Positions 9,359-20,600 of a stretch of 36,207 nt of DNA are shown here, in pieces. The DNA is from a virus. Each line of letters opens with the position of its first letter. Positions within the stretch are counted from its first letter, which is position 1. The stretch spans positions 1 to 36,207 of the IMG/VR virus record IMGVR_UViG_3300018421_000084; one strand, written 5' to 3'. The position numbers and the translations under genes are program-made. Below the pieces are notes generated by a model. That model had not been told where the DNA came from and made no database searches. It saw only the letters and a program-made list of their open reading frames with translations.

Positions 9359-11152
9359 ATGCCTGCAAAAGTAACAAGATTTTTAAGAAGTGACAATGCT
9401 CAGCACTTCATTGATAACTTTGCTGAAGAAGGCAGTTACTATTTGTTTATAGGCAACACTCAAGAATGGCTTTGGGACAGTGACCCGCCTGATGAATCTT
9501 TTAGGGATCCGCCGAATCCTACCGAAGGTGTAGAATCAATCGATTTTGACATTTGGGACAGAATCGTTGCAATGAAACGAATCGACGTAACTGATTTATC
9601 ATTAGCGATTCCAAGATATAATTGGACTTCTGGTACAGTATATTCCAAGTATAAAGATAGTGTGGATTTATTTGCCAATACAACAAATCCATTTTATGTA
9701 ATCACTTCCGATTTTAGAGTTTATAAGTGCATCGACAACAATAAAGGCACACAATCAACTGTAGAACCAAGACAAACAGAACTGACCGATACTGTTATTA
9801 CCGACGATGGTTATGAATGGAAATATATGTACCCTGTCGTTGGGTCTGATATCGAAAAGTTTTTAAGCTCTGAATATATTCCAATCAAGAAAGCTACTGT
9901 TCTCGATAACTTTAATGCAGACCAATTTAACATCCAAACAGCAGCCACAATTGGTACAGTAGATAGTATTGATGTTATCAGTTCAGCAAATGGATTTATT
10001 AACTTCTCTGGATTCATTAAAGAGTATATAAATACCTCTACAATTATTTTGCCTACAGAAGCAAACGCTGTAGATGATCAATACTATAAAGACTGTAATG
10101 TATTTGTAGAAACCGGTGACGGTTCTGGACAATTAAGAAAGGTCTCGAATTATGCAGCGACAACAAGGACAATAACTTTTGAAGATCCTTTAAGCTTACC
10201 TTTATCTAACACTGCTCCAAATCCTAGTTATATTGTTTTGGGACCTAGAGTGGAAGTTCTTGCTGATGGCGACGGAACTCCTACTGCTTATGCGAATATC
10301 AATCCTCTAGCGTCAAATAGTATTAATTACATTAATATGATTAATAGAGGCAGAAACAATACGACTGCTACCGCAATAGTAAAAGATGGATTTTTTAATA
10401 ACCCTGCTAATCTTGTGTCGGTAACGACAACTGCTTTACCAAACATTTCGCCACCAGGTGGCCATGGTTCAGACGCGGTTAGAGAATTGCATAATGGCGA
10501 TTTAATGTTCAGTATTAAGTTATCGAAAACTGAACAAGAAGAATTTTTAGAGACAAAAGATTTCAGAACATATGGAATATTACAATACCCTAGATATAGG
10601 TCTAACAATGCTTTAATCACTGAAAGAGCGGTAGATAATACCTTAAAACTTAAATTAAAACAAATTAGGGGATTATCAAATACAACATTTGAAGCTTATG
10701 GTTCAAATAATTCTGGAATGTTAGCTGTAGGCATGGTAAGTTTTGATGAATTCGCTAAGAATTACGAACTTGCTAATAGTGCTGCCGCTGGGGCATTAGA
10801 TGCAGAATTATACGCACAGGTGAATAGAGCTTTTGCTATTGATTATGTTTCAAATACATCAGCGACAGGTATACTATCACTTACTTCTCCTAGATACAAA
10901 GATGGTTACATCTTTTTAGACGAGGGAGAAGGTAATAGTGGAGAATTGATTAGACTAAAACACGACAGCGCGGCCATAGATTGGCCGATTGATGCAGAAG
11001 CTACTTCTTCTGAATATGAAGGCATTGTTGAAGAAGTTATATATCCTGTTGTCAAGAAGGGTAGTGGCGATATACTTTATATAGAAAATAGATTTCCAAT
11101 AATTAGAGATTCAGATCAAATCGAAGATCTGAAAATGATAATAACATATTAA
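9359..11152 (+). CDS. 8: Baseplate wedge protein gp8
   Basis: This 597-aa protein is longer than T4 gp8 (334 aa), which is a wedge dimer contacting gp7, gp10 and gp6. The N-terminal third has the gp8 pattern: YYLFIGNTQEWLWDSDPP (about residues 27-44), a conserved W-x-x-G-T-x-Y (NWTSGTVYSKY, about 88-98), YVITSDFRVYKCIDNN, and then DDGYEWKYMYPV (about 150-161). The middle inserts beta-rich segments not found in T4 gp8. The C-terminus (about 450-597) is a further beta-domain ending in ENRFPIIRDSDQIED. It has its own late promoter and a GGAG ribosome site seven bases before the ATG. The gene-8 call is from these motifs and its place after gene 6 and the gp7-position gene. Confidence 0.85.
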   Translation: MPAKVTRFLRSDNAQHFIDNFAEEGSYYLFIGNTQEWLWDSDPPDESFRDPPNPTEGVESIDFDIWDRIVAMKRIDVTDLSLAIPRYNWTSGTVYSKYKDSVDLFANTTNPFYVITSDFRVYKCIDNNKGTQSTVEPRQTELTDTVITDDGYEWKYMYPVVGSDIEKFLSSEYIPIKKATVLDNFNADQFNIQTAATIGTVDSIDVISSANGFINFSGFIKEYINTSTIILPTEANAVDDQYYKDCNVFVETGDGSGQLRKVSNYAATTRTITFEDPLSLPLSNTAPNPSYIVLGPRVEVLADGDGTPTAYANINPLASNSINYINMINRGRNNTTATAIVKDGFFNNPANLVSVTTTALPNISPPGGHGSDAVRELHNGDLMFSIKLSKTEQEEFLETKDFRTYGILQYPRYRSNNALITERAVDNTLKLKLKQIRGLSNTTFEAYGSNNSGMLAVGMVSFDEFAKNYELANSAAAGALDAELYAQVNRAFAIDYVSNTSATGILSLTSPRYKDGYIFLDEGEGNSGELIRLKHDSAAIDWPIDAEATSSEYEGIVEEVIYPVVKKGSGDILYIENRFPIIRDSDQIEDLKMIITY

Positions 11153-11164
11153 GAGAGATAGTCA

Positions 11165-14100
11165 ATGGCATTAGCAAATACAGGAACATTGCAAACTAAT
11201 TTTAATGTAGATCCTTACTACGACGACTATGATGAATCGAAGAATTTTCATCGAGTTTTGTTTAAGCCAGGTCTTGCTGTTCAAGCTCGTGAATTGACTC
11301 AACTTCAAACAATTCTACAAAACCAGATTGATCGCTTCGGTGAACACGTCTTTAAAGAAGGCAGTGTCGTAAGAGGCAACGCTGTTTCTGTTGACGATAA
11401 AATTCAATGGGTTAGATTATTAGATGAACAATCTGGAACCACAGTAGATGTTAGTGATTTTCTAGGAAAATCGATTACAGGAGGAACTTCTGGATTAACA
11501 GCAGTTGTTTTAGATACCGCTGATGGTGTAGAAGCTTCTTTACCAGATACCAAAACTCTATTCGTTAAAACAACAAACTCGGGTTCAAATAGTTCAGTAA
11601 AAATATTTAGAAGTGGAGAAACTATTACCTCAAATACAGGTGTTACTGCTACTTTATTAAGTGCAAATGCGTCTGGTTATGGTTATCAGGTAGTTATAAA
11701 CGAAGGTATACTTTTTGCTAAAGACCATTTTATACGAGCTGATAGACAATCGATAATTGCGTCGAAGTATAATAACAGACCAAGTGTAAGAGTTGGTTAT
11801 ACCATAGACGAAGAAATTGTATCATTTACAGACGATAATACTCTTTTAGATCCAGCACAAGGCGCATATAACTATGCTGCTCCTGGTGCAGATAGACTAA
11901 AACTTACTCCAACTATTAAAGTTTTAAATGAAGGCGAATCCATTAGCGATAATTTTATAGAAAGAGTTGTTGTTGAAGATGGTTTTATTAAAGAAAAATA
12001 TGATAAAACAGTTTATTCTGCTATTCGCGATTATCTAGCTGAAAGAACATATGATGAGTCTGGAGATTACATTGTTAGTGGATTAAACTTGACCATTAAC
12101 GAACATTTACAAGGAACAGGTAATAGAGGGATATGGAGTGGTACAACACAAAATGGTAATACAGCACTTTTAGCAGCAGGCGTTTCTCCTGGTAAAGGTT
12201 ATGTTTCTGGTTATGATTTTGATATATTAAAAACGTATTATGTTAATGTTGAAAAGGGTATTGATATAGAGTCAATTGAAGGAACAACTCAATATGCGAA
12301 TATAGGTAATTATGTTGTTGTTGATCAATTGTTAGGAGATTTTGATTATGATGAACATAAGACGGTACAACTACATGATGTTGCAGCAAATGCTGTTCTT
12401 GAATCTGCAAAATCTGCTGGAGTAAGTCCTCCTGCTTCACAAATAGGTTCAGCTAAAATTCGCGGATTAGAATGGCAATCTGGAGTAAAAGGTAGTTTTG
12501 ATGCTCGGTATAGGATGTATTTGTACGATGTTCAGATGACAGCAAATTCTTTTGCTCATGTAAGATCGATATACACGCCGACTTCTCCAGCATCTTATGC
12601 AGATGTGGTTCTACAAGACGGTGTATTAGGATTTTCAAATACTGCTGCTCTAGAAGATACGAATCTCAATAGTTATTTAATTAATTTGCCTGCTGAAGAT
12701 CTAGTAACCGATACTTCATCTTATGAGGCCATTGACAGTGTTGCTTTAGAGAATCAATCGTATCAAACAAAAAGACATATTACAGGTACATGGAGTTCTA
12801 CCACAGGTACTGTAGGAATTGGAGATTTATCTGGTGCTAGTTTTGTGGAAACTGCTAGTCAACAAGTTGGATCTTCTGGCGTTAGAACGAGATGGCAAAT
12901 AACGTCTGATCAATCAGTTGAAGCTAAATATGCTTTAGATACTTCAGCTACAAGAGATGCAGGATCAAATACATTTGTTTTATCCGGCGCAACGGCACCT
13001 TCTGCCTATTTAAATATTGGAGACCAATTTAGAATAGTGGGTGATACCGCTAACTCTTTTGTAGTAAGTGCTTTTAGGACAGGTAATAAAGTAGATGTAT
13101 CTGGTCCTACTAGAACATTTGGTTCTTCAGGAACAGTTGTTCTTAAAAAGGTTTTTAGAGCTGGTCAAGTGATACCTCTCGCAGATGGTTTTGGTGATGC
13201 TCCTGGCGGAAATAACACCGTACAATCAGATAGATCTATTACAATGGGTACTGTTTTAACTGGTACAGGAAGTGAACCTACTATAGATTTGGTAGATATT
13301 CCAAATGGTGATATAAGTGTTAATGTATCAGTAGTTGTAGAAAAGGATCCAGCAGGCGCTAAAACTAAACTTTTACGCGACAACCGATATGTTAAGATAT
13401 CTATGGCCACCCATGGTATAACTGGACCTTATCCTTTGGGTGTTCCAGACGTTTTTAATATTAAGAACGTATATTTAAAGAAAAGTGATTTTACAGGTAA
13501 CGCTTCTGATTTGACCGATACTGTTGATGTTACTAGATTCTTCGCCCTAGACACTAATCAAACTGATAATTATTATGGTACGTCAAAAATAAAACTTTTA
13601 CCTGGTTTGACTTTAGAGGCCACTGATTATTTGATGGTTAAATTTGATTATTTTGAGGTTAGTGGTGGCGGAAATTTAGGTTATTTTAGTGTCGATTCTT
13701 ATCCTTTAAATGATGTAAACACAGCTTCAGATGAAATTAGATCTGAACAATTGCCTGTTTATATTAACAGTAATGGAGATAGAATTAAATTAAGAGATGT
13801 TGTTGATTTTAGACCATACACATCAAACACTGTTTATCCTCTGATTTCCTCAAGTCCTGCTACAACTGTTCCTACAGGAGTAAGTACTACAATTAATGGT
13901 GTTGGAGGATTAGATTCTATACACGCAGATAAAACTTTCAATACAGACGTTAGTTTTAATCTACCGAGAAAAGATTTAGTAATAATCAATAAGAATGGAC
14001 TTCCTAGTGTGATACAAGGTGTTCCTTCTTTGAATCCTCAGACGCCTAGACATAACATGAACGATGGTTTATTGTTAGCTACAATTGATATTCCTGCTTA

Positions 14101-15505
14101 TCCTTCCATGTCGCCTTATTATGCCACTAAACAACAAAAGACTCCTGATGGTGTTCGTGTAAAACAGAATAGACAAGTTCGTTTCACAATGAGAGATATA
14201 GGAACATTAAAACAGAGAATTGAAAATATCGAGTATTACTCTAGCTTAAATCTATTAGAAAAAAGTTTAACAGACCTTCAGATAGCCGATGTTAACGGAA
14301 TAAATCGTTTTAAAAACGGATTTTTCGTTGATCCATTAAGAGGTCATAGTTATGCGGACGTGACGAATAGAGATCATACTGCTGCTGTAAGTAAAGTCAG
14401 AAATGAATTGTCTCCAGCAGAATTAAACTTTGATGTTAATATGGATGTCGATCTTTCCGGTAGTTCAAATTATAAACAAAAAGGAGATTTTATTTTTATT
14501 GACTATGATGAGGTTCTTATGCAAGAACAACCTTTTGCGACCACATCAACACTTCTTTCAGCTTTGAATTATCAATATAATGGTGTTCTTGTTTTAGATC
14601 CTCCTTCAGATTATTTCAATGAAACTAAAATTGCTCCAGATAGAAATGTAACTCTTGATAGCGGAATGGGCGAAGTTTTTCAAGATATTTCTGATGGAAT
14701 TAAACAAGTTGCTGAATCTACTGAATTAGTTAATTCCGGCGTGAGTCAAACTGTATCTGGAAATAAAGTAAAAACTACTTTAACAGAAACTTTTGAGACG
14801 ACTGATGTTGATATTGAAGTCACATCTGGAATACAATCTGCTCAACATTTAGGCGATTTTGTTATTGATACTTCTTTGATACCTTATATGAGGTCAATTG
14901 AAATTAAGTTTAAAGCAACTGGCATGAAACCTGGAGCAAGATTACAACCATATTTTGACGGATTTAGTGTTACAAATGATGTGTTACAAACAGACACAAA
15001 TTATTCTATATTATCCACACAACCATTTGAAAATACAGGCGGCGGCGTCAAGGCTGCTAGTGCAGATGATGATATTGCTACAGGATATAAATCAGGAGAA
15101 GTTTATGGAATATTCACCATTCCAGCTGCAAGATTCCATACTGGCGGTTTAATATTTTCATTGACCGATAATCCTTTAAGTGCTACTCAAGATAATACAA
15201 CTTTTGCAAGTGCCAAGTTTACTTCTCATGGATTATCATCTACTACACAATCTACCAGTGTTAGCACGGTAGAATATGATATAGATTTCGATGTAACAAA
15301 AACTTTAACTACAAGTAAAACTACTAAAACTACAAAAGTTCCAGCACCTCCACCTGTTTATATCGAGGTGCCAGTTTATAATAATTATGATCCTGGTAAT
15401 GATTGGGATGGTGCTGGCGATGCCGGTTGCGGCGCAGACCCTAATGGAGACGATAGTTGTAATGACCAGGCTGGATCTGATGTGGGCGGCGGCGCAGAAC
15501 TTTGA
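11165..15505 (+). CDS. Large DUF4815-type virion structural protein (baseplate periphery or fibre)
   Basis: This 1446-aa protein starts 12 bases after gene 8 behind an AGAGAG ribosome site. The N-terminus is characteristic of DUF4815 proteins of marine T4-like phages: NFHRVLFKPGLAVQARELTQ (about residues 27-46) with QNQIDRFGEHVFKEGSVV, then GILFAKDHFIRADRQSI, RVGYTIDEEIVSF and YNYAAPGADRLKLTP (about 180-255). Long beta-rich modules follow. LKQRIENIEYYSSLNLLEKS (about 1015-1034) is a likely coiled-coil junction. The C-terminus becomes Thr-, Pro- and Asp/Gly-rich (PAPPPVYIEVPVYNNYDPG) and contains three cysteines close together. Proteins of this type are virion components thought to link baseplate and fibres, and the exact T4 counterpart (gp10 or other) is not clear. 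In several phages I recall a C-terminal module that here seems to be encoded by the separate next gene. Confidence 0.78.
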   Translation: MALANTGTLQTNFNVDPYYDDYDESKNFHRVLFKPGLAVQARELTQLQTILQNQIDRFGEHVFKEGSVVRGNAVSVDDKIQWVRLLDEQSGTTVDVSDFLGKSITGGTSGLTAVVLDTADGVEASLPDTKTLFVKTTNSGSNSSVKIFRSGETITSNTGVTATLLSANASGYGYQVVINEGILFAKDHFIRADRQSIIASKYNNRPSVRVGYTIDEEIVSFTDDNTLLDPAQGAYNYAAPGADRLKLTPTIKVLNEGESISDNFIERVVVEDGFIKEKYDKTVYSAIRDYLAERTYDESGDYIVSGLNLTINEHLQGTGNRGIWSGTTQNGNTALLAAGVSPGKGYVSGYDFDILKTYYVNVEKGIDIESIEGTTQYANIGNYVVVDQLLGDFDYDEHKTVQLHDVAANAVLESAKSAGVSPPASQIGSAKIRGLEWQSGVKGSFDARYRMYLYDVQMTANSFAHVRSIYTPTSPASYADVVLQDGVLGFSNTAALEDTNLNSYLINLPAEDLVTDTSSYEAIDSVALENQSYQTKRHITGTWSSTTGTVGIGDLSGASFVETASQQVGSSGVRTRWQITSDQSVEAKYALDTSATRDAGSNTFVLSGATAPSAYLNIGDQFRIVGDTANSFVVSAFRTGNKVDVSGPTRTFGSSGTVVLKKVFRAGQVIPLADGFGDAPGGNNTVQSDRSITMGTVLTGTGSEPTIDLVDIPNGDISVNVSVVVEKDPAGAKTKLLRDNRYVKISMATHGITGPYPLGVPDVFNIKNVYLKKSDFTGNASDLTDTVDVTRFFALDTNQTDNYYGTSKIKLLPGLTLEATDYLMVKFDYFEVSGGGNLGYFSVDSYPLNDVNTASDEIRSEQLPVYINSNGDRIKLRDVVDFRPYTSNTVYPLISSSPATTVPTGVSTTINGVGGLDSIHADKTFNTDVSFNLPRKDLVIINKNGLPSVIQGVPSLNPQTPRHNMNDGLLLATIDIPAYPSMSPYYATKQQKTPDGVRVKQNRQVRFTMRDIGTLKQRIENIEYYSSLNLLEKSLTDLQIADVNGINRFKNGFFVDPLRGHSYADVTNRDHTAAVSKVRNELSPAELNFDVNMDVDLSGSSNYKQKGDFIFIDYDEVLMQEQPFATTSTLLSALNYQYNGVLVLDPPSDYFNETKIAPDRNVTLDSGMGEVFQDISDGIKQVAESTELVNSGVSQTVSGNKVKTTLTETFETTDVDIEVTSGIQSAQHLGDFVIDTSLIPYMRSIEIKFKATGMKPGARLQPYFDGFSVTNDVLQTDTNYSILSTQPFENTGGGVKAASADDDIATGYKSGEVYGIFTIPAARFHTGGLIFSLTDNPLSATQDNTTFASAKFTSHGLSSTTQSTSVSTVEYDIDFDVTKTLTTSKTTKTTKVPAPPPVYIEVPVYNNYDPGNDWDGAGDAGCGADPNGDDSCNDQAGSDVGGGAEL

Positions 15506-15556
15506 TGAATATAATAATAACTTGTTAGACTTTTTAAAAAATTAAGGTAAAAAAAT

Positions 15557-17428
15557 ATGTCAGCATTTGAAACAAATTTTCCAGTAGCTCAAACATTTTA
15601 TGTTAGAGTTTTTGACGAGGCTATAGGTAGGCCGGCTTCTGGTGTTTATTTAACGAAAGCTACCATTTTCTTCTCTAAAAAAGATAGTGCTGGTTCAGTT
15701 TCGGTCGAGGTCAGAGTGGTCGATGCTGATACTAATAATATAACAAATTTTATTCTACCTAGATCTAAAAAGGTCTTATATCCTTCTGATATTAATGTTT
15801 CTGCGGACGGTTCTGTTGGAACAGAGTTTGAATTTGACACGCCAATATATTTACTTGGTGACAGAGAGTATGCTCTTATAGTAAAATCGGATGCTCCTAA
15901 TTATGAGGTTTGGACTTCACAATTAGGCCAAAAAGATATTGCTTCAGGCGCGCAAATCAATAAACAACCGGACACAGGCGTTTTCTTCGCTTCCTCAAAT
16001 GGTAGAACATGGGAACCTTATACAGACCAAGATTTAAAATATAAATTACATATTGCGAAGTTTAAACATGATTCTGCAACAATTAAGTTACGAAATGCTA
16101 AGAATGAATATTTTCAAACGCCTACTTCCAGATCAGGAATATCTGCTAGAATAGGACAACAAGTTGAAGGTTCTTCAGTTGTTGAATTGAATTTAGAAAT
16201 AGCAGGAGATAATCAATTCACAAACACCCAATTGATAGGTTCTAATCAAGTTAAATACGAACTTGTCGACCCTGTTGCTGGTGCAAACGGAATAATTGTT
16301 GCTAAAGATCCTTTTGGTTCTGATCCTAAAACATTTGTTGTTGCTGATCTAACTTTAGAAAATAAATTTGAAGTTGCTAATAATGTAACATTGTATATCA
16401 ATGGTTCAGCTGCGGCAAATACTGCTAATATTGTAAGTATCACAACACCTACTGGAAAACTTAGAGCTTATGATACTTCTTCTTTGAAGAAGATTGTAGA
16501 TGTGGGTATAACACAAATTGGTGACAGTAATGGTGAATGGTCTAAACCGGGCACCGGAGAATATGTTTTTCAAGATATGAAACAGTTTTATAAATTACAG
16601 GAAGATGGAATAAGAGCTCCTGTTGGCGCTTTATTGGCTCAACCTATTCATAAAAGTGTTAATCTGTTTTCAGGTTTAACGCCTGAAGGTTCTTCTATGT
16701 CCTTCACCGGACAGTTTTCTCAAGCTAAGGCCTTTAATAATTATAACTTAACTGGAAATTATAAACTAAATTTAAATGTTCCCAATTATTTCACAAGAGA
16801 GGATGTTTTTGTCAAATCTCATTCCATGGAAAAATCTGGCGACATTGCATCTGGATCTGTACAAGTAACAGGAAATTTAAGTAGAGATATTAATAGTTTC
16901 CATGGACCTGCTTTAGATACCAAAAGAACTGCCATTTTAGCGACAAGATATCTCATTAACAATGATTACACTGGCGAAGATGGTATCACCGGAGGTGAAG
17001 CTTGGGCAAAATATATTTCAAAGGTGGTAACACTTGCTGAAGGACAAGATGCTGAAGACCTAAGGGTTTATATAGATGCTTATAAACCTAATGGCACAGA
17101 TGTAAAGGTTTATTATAAAATTTTACATAGAGAGGATGACCGAGCATTTGAGGAAAGTATTAGTTGGGTTGAAATGACACAAGAACAAAATGAGTTTACT
17201 TATTCGAAGTTAGAAAAATTAGATGATTTTATTGAATATCAATTTAATATTCCTACGAATAAATTGACAGGTTCAAATGGCGAAGTAGAATACGAAAATA
17301 CTAACACCACTCCATCCATTAAATACACAGGTTTCAAAAAATTTAAAATTAAAATTGTAATGTTATCGGCAGCCTCTAGATTGTATCCTAGAGTTAAAAA
17401 TATAAGAGCAATCGCGCTACAAATATAG
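15557..17428 (+). CDS. Virion structural protein with an AQTFYV-type beta-domain
   Basis: This is a 623-aa protein after a 51-base gap and an AAGG ribosome site. The N-terminal about 190 residues have the pattern FPVAQTFYVRVFDEAIGRPA, GVYLTKATIFFSKKD, then SVEVRVVD, YLLGDREYALIVKSD and YEVWTSQLG. From memory this matches the C-terminal module of large DUF4815 proteins in related phages, where it is fused to the upstream part. The middle is beta-rich. The C-terminal about 120 residues (RVYIDAYKPNGTDVKVYYKI through YTGFKKFKIKIVMLSA) form another beta-sandwich seen in phage structural proteins. Together with the previous gene it probably forms one baseplate-attached assembly. No enzyme motif is seen. 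The alternative is an independent fibre-connector protein. Confidence 0.6.
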   Translation: MSAFETNFPVAQTFYVRVFDEAIGRPASGVYLTKATIFFSKKDSAGSVSVEVRVVDADTNNITNFILPRSKKVLYPSDINVSADGSVGTEFEFDTPIYLLGDREYALIVKSDAPNYEVWTSQLGQKDIASGAQINKQPDTGVFFASSNGRTWEPYTDQDLKYKLHIAKFKHDSATIKLRNAKNEYFQTPTSRSGISARIGQQVEGSSVVELNLEIAGDNQFTNTQLIGSNQVKYELVDPVAGANGIIVAKDPFGSDPKTFVVADLTLENKFEVANNVTLYINGSAAANTANIVSITTPTGKLRAYDTSSLKKIVDVGITQIGDSNGEWSKPGTGEYVFQDMKQFYKLQEDGIRAPVGALLAQPIHKSVNLFSGLTPEGSSMSFTGQFSQAKAFNNYNLTGNYKLNLNVPNYFTREDVFVKSHSMEKSGDIASGSVQVTGNLSRDINSFHGPALDTKRTAILATRYLINNDYTGEDGITGGEAWAKYISKVVTLAEGQDAEDLRVYIDAYKPNGTDVKVYYKILHREDDRAFEESISWVEMTQEQNEFTYSKLEKLDDFIEYQFNIPTNKLTGSNGEVEYENTNTTPSIKYTGFKKFKIKIVMLSAASRLYPRVKNIRAIALQI

Positions 17429-17438
17429 GTAAAAACAA

Positions 17439-17660
17439 ATGGCATTACTTAAAGTAAAAGAAAACAAAAATCTTGTGAGAGATAGTATAAGTAATGCTAT
17501 TCTTTCAACAAATAACGATGAGTTGGCAAAATATAGACAGAAAAAAGCAAAGAGTCGCGAATACGAAGAAGCAATAAACGATATAAATAATATAAAATCA
17601 GAATTAAGTGAGATCAAATCACTTTTAACACAATTAGTAGGAAATAACAGTGGCAACTGA
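17439..17660 (+). CDS. Small coiled-coil virion-associated protein, function unknown
   Basis: This 73-aa protein begins MALLKVKENKNLVRDSISNA with AILSTNNDELAKYRQ, then a charged helix and a C-terminal heptad-like stretch (INDINNIKSELSEIKSLLTQL). Small proteins with an N-terminal NLVRD motif sit beside fibre and neck genes in marine T4-like phages, as far as I recall, and their role is unknown. The last 11 bases overlap the GTG start of the fibre gene in another frame, which suggests translational coupling. A short trimeric coiled coil encoded just before a trimeric fibre could act in assembly or as a connector, but this is inference. Confidence 0.6.
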   Translation: MALLKVKENKNLVRDSISNAILSTNNDELAKYRQKKAKSREYEEAINDINNIKSELSEIKSLLTQLVGNNSGN

Positions 17661-20600
17661 TGGCATAAAAGTTTCAAATACCGAAATTACACAAACGTTT
17701 GACGTTTGGAGAAGAAATACCAATGACGCTGCTGATCGTCTAAACTCTATAACTACGAGCTTTGAGAACAACCGAATTACCTTAACTGGTAATGTGGAAG
17801 TAGGTACTTCGATGGCGCCGGCGAGTAATTTTGTTGTCGATTCTGGAACGAATAGGGTCGGTATTGGTACATCAACACCTGCTGTTAAATTAGACGTTGA
17901 TGGTGAAACAAATATATCGGCTGATCTAAAAGTAGATACCGATACTCTATATGTTAATTCAACTACTGATAGAGTAGGTATTAATAACGCAACTCCAACC
18001 GAAGCTCTTGATGTTACAGGTAAAGTACTTGTATCCGATGATTTGAAAGTAAGTGGTGTAGTATCAAATGTTCTTTATGTAGACACATCAATAACAGCTG
18101 TAGGTATTAATGTAGATTTGCCTACTCCTGGTTCTTTAGAAGTTTCTGGAAATGTTGTTTTACAGAACTCAGATTCTTTAAGAATTAAAACCAGTGATGG
18201 TACACTTCAAACTGTATTAACTGCAAACACTTCTAACTCTACTATACTACAAGGCTCTGGTGGTACAGAAAGTATTGTATTAGCTTCTTCAAATGGTACT
18301 TCTAGAATAACAATGACAGAAGCAGGTGTCGCTTCTTTTTCTGCTAATGCGATATTTGACACTGATACTTTGTATGTCGATTCCGTTAATGATAGAGTAG
18401 GTATTAACATAGTTCCTACAGTATCGTCTTCTTTAGAAGTAGGTGGAAATGTCGTCTTACAGAATACAGACGAATTACAAATTAAAAATAACGGTGGAAC
18501 ATCACAAACAGTATTAACTGTAAATGCTTCGGACTCTACAATACTTCAAGGTTCTGGTGGTACAGAAAGTGTTGCAATTAAATCTTCTGACGGTACTTCT
18601 AGAATAACAATGACGGAAACGGGTGTAACAGCCTTTACTGCTAATGTTTCTATACCAGATAATGAAATACTTTCGATTGGCAATTCAGAAGATTTACTCT
18701 TTTATCATGACGCGACTAATAGTTATGTTCAAAGTACTACGGGTAATTTGAACATTCAAACAACTTTCACAGATAGTATTGTAATTGAACAACTTGGTGC
18801 AGTCACTTTATATTTTAATGGTGATCCAAAATTAGCTACAAAAACCGACGGTGTAGATATCACAGGCGAACTTCAATCAGATTCTTTGGATGTTGATGGC
18901 GTTGCTGATATTCTTGGCGCTACTACACTTCAAAGTACATTGCAAGTCGATGGAATTGCCACATTTAATAACAATGTTAGCCTTCAGGATAATGATAGTT
19001 TATTGATTGGAACTGGCGATGACCTTCATCTTTATCACGATGCAAGCGATAGTTATATTAAAGAACAAGGAACAGGCGACCTCTATATTCAAAGTACTGC
19101 TGGTGCCATTCGACTTCAAACAAACTCCAGTGAGAATAGTATCGTTGCTTCTCAAGATGGCGCTGTCGATTTATACCATGATAATGTCCTAAGATTTTCC
19201 ACTACGGCTTCAGGCGTAAATGTTCCTAACACTCTAGCAACTAATTTGTTAAATGTCTCCGGAATTTCTACTTTCAGTAATGAAGTTAACGTTATTGACA
19301 ACCAAAGAATTTATTTAGGAACAGATCAAGATTTTGAGATTTATCACGACGGTACTAATGATACTCTGTTTGTTGCTACCACAGGAGATACAGTAACTCA
19401 TAAGGCCGATACATTTAATGTACAGTCTGCCACTGGTTCAGAGAATATGGCGACATTTACATTAAATGGCGCTGTTGATTTATATCACAATAATAATCTA
19501 AGATTATCCACTACGGCTTCAGGCGTAAATGTTCCTCAAACATTAACTGCTGCTGGTTTAGATATCAATGGTACAGCGGACATTTCTCAAGGCGTAACAC
19601 TGAATAGTTCTAGTGGTACCACAACTATTCAAGGTGCTACAACTATTAATGATACGCTTGATGTTAATGATACGCTTGATGTTACAGGTATTACTACTCT
19701 CTCGAATGATTTATTGGTTAGTACTGCTTCTAACGCTTCAAATACTTTGTTCGTAGATGTTTCTACACAAAGGGTCGGTATTAACAATGATTCTCCTACA
19801 CAAGCACTAGATATCGCCGGTAATATTGATTTAACAGGTATCATTAAGGCCACAAATGAAAATCCAGGATACTTCTTGACTCTGGATACCGGTGGCACAT
19901 CAATGTCATATGTTGATATTACTAATGTTTTAGCAAGTAATGGTACTGTTTCAAAACCATTAAATGCGCCATATCCAAATGCGATAGGTACTGAAAGAGA
20001 TGTAGCTACTTGGTCAAGTAATACTGTCATAACCGGTAATACAAATATGTTGACTTATGACACAGCTGCAGGTCAACTCAATGTTAAGTCAAACAGTCAA
20101 GCTTCAGCTACATTAAGTATTCAAGATTCTACTGATCACGCAGAATTCGAAAAAGACGGTTCGCTTTTAAGTATAAGATCTGGCCCTCTTGGCGGTAGTA
20201 TACTATTTTCTGGCGCTACAGACACTACTAATATTGGTAGTTTTCAAGTGCGTTTTGGTGGCGTCAATCAAGATATTTACCATTCAGGAAATCTACCGGA
20301 TGATGTAACGGTCGATGATGAAGAATCCTCTGCTTCAACACACTATTTGACATTCATAAACACATCAACCGGATCTCAATCTAGATTATATGAAGATAGC
20401 GGCCTAACATATGTTCCTAGTACAGGCACACTTACTGCTGCAGCATTCTCTGGCGATGGTTCTTCTATCACAAACATTAATGCTACTGATGTAGGAGGAT
20501 TAAATAATAATATCGTAGTCATCACTGATGGTGCTGGAGGAGATTTAACAAGTAGCGCTGTCACCGCTGATGAACTAAGTGTGTTGGATGGAGGTACATC

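Noticed and set aside
10027-10034. Exact TATAAATA inside gene 8
   Set aside because: It lies deep in coding sequence with no gene start nearby. In AT-rich DNA such 8-mers arise by chance.
15510-15517. TATAATAA before the 623-aa structural gene as a late promoter
   Set aside because: Two mismatches to the late box at conserved positions and different spacing (47 bases). It is not strong enough to call.
15490-15560. Programmed frameshift joining the DUF4815-type gene to the next gene
   Set aside because: There is no slippery heptamer at the stop, the gap is 51 bases and the downstream gene has its own AAGG site and ATG. Separate genes fit better.
19629-20030. 133-codon minus-strand open frame in the fibre gene (and a similar 142-codon frame at 21249-21677)
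   Set aside because: They lie fully inside the fibre gene, have Val/Ser/Pro-rich mirror composition and no ribosome site. They are an effect of repeat codon usage.
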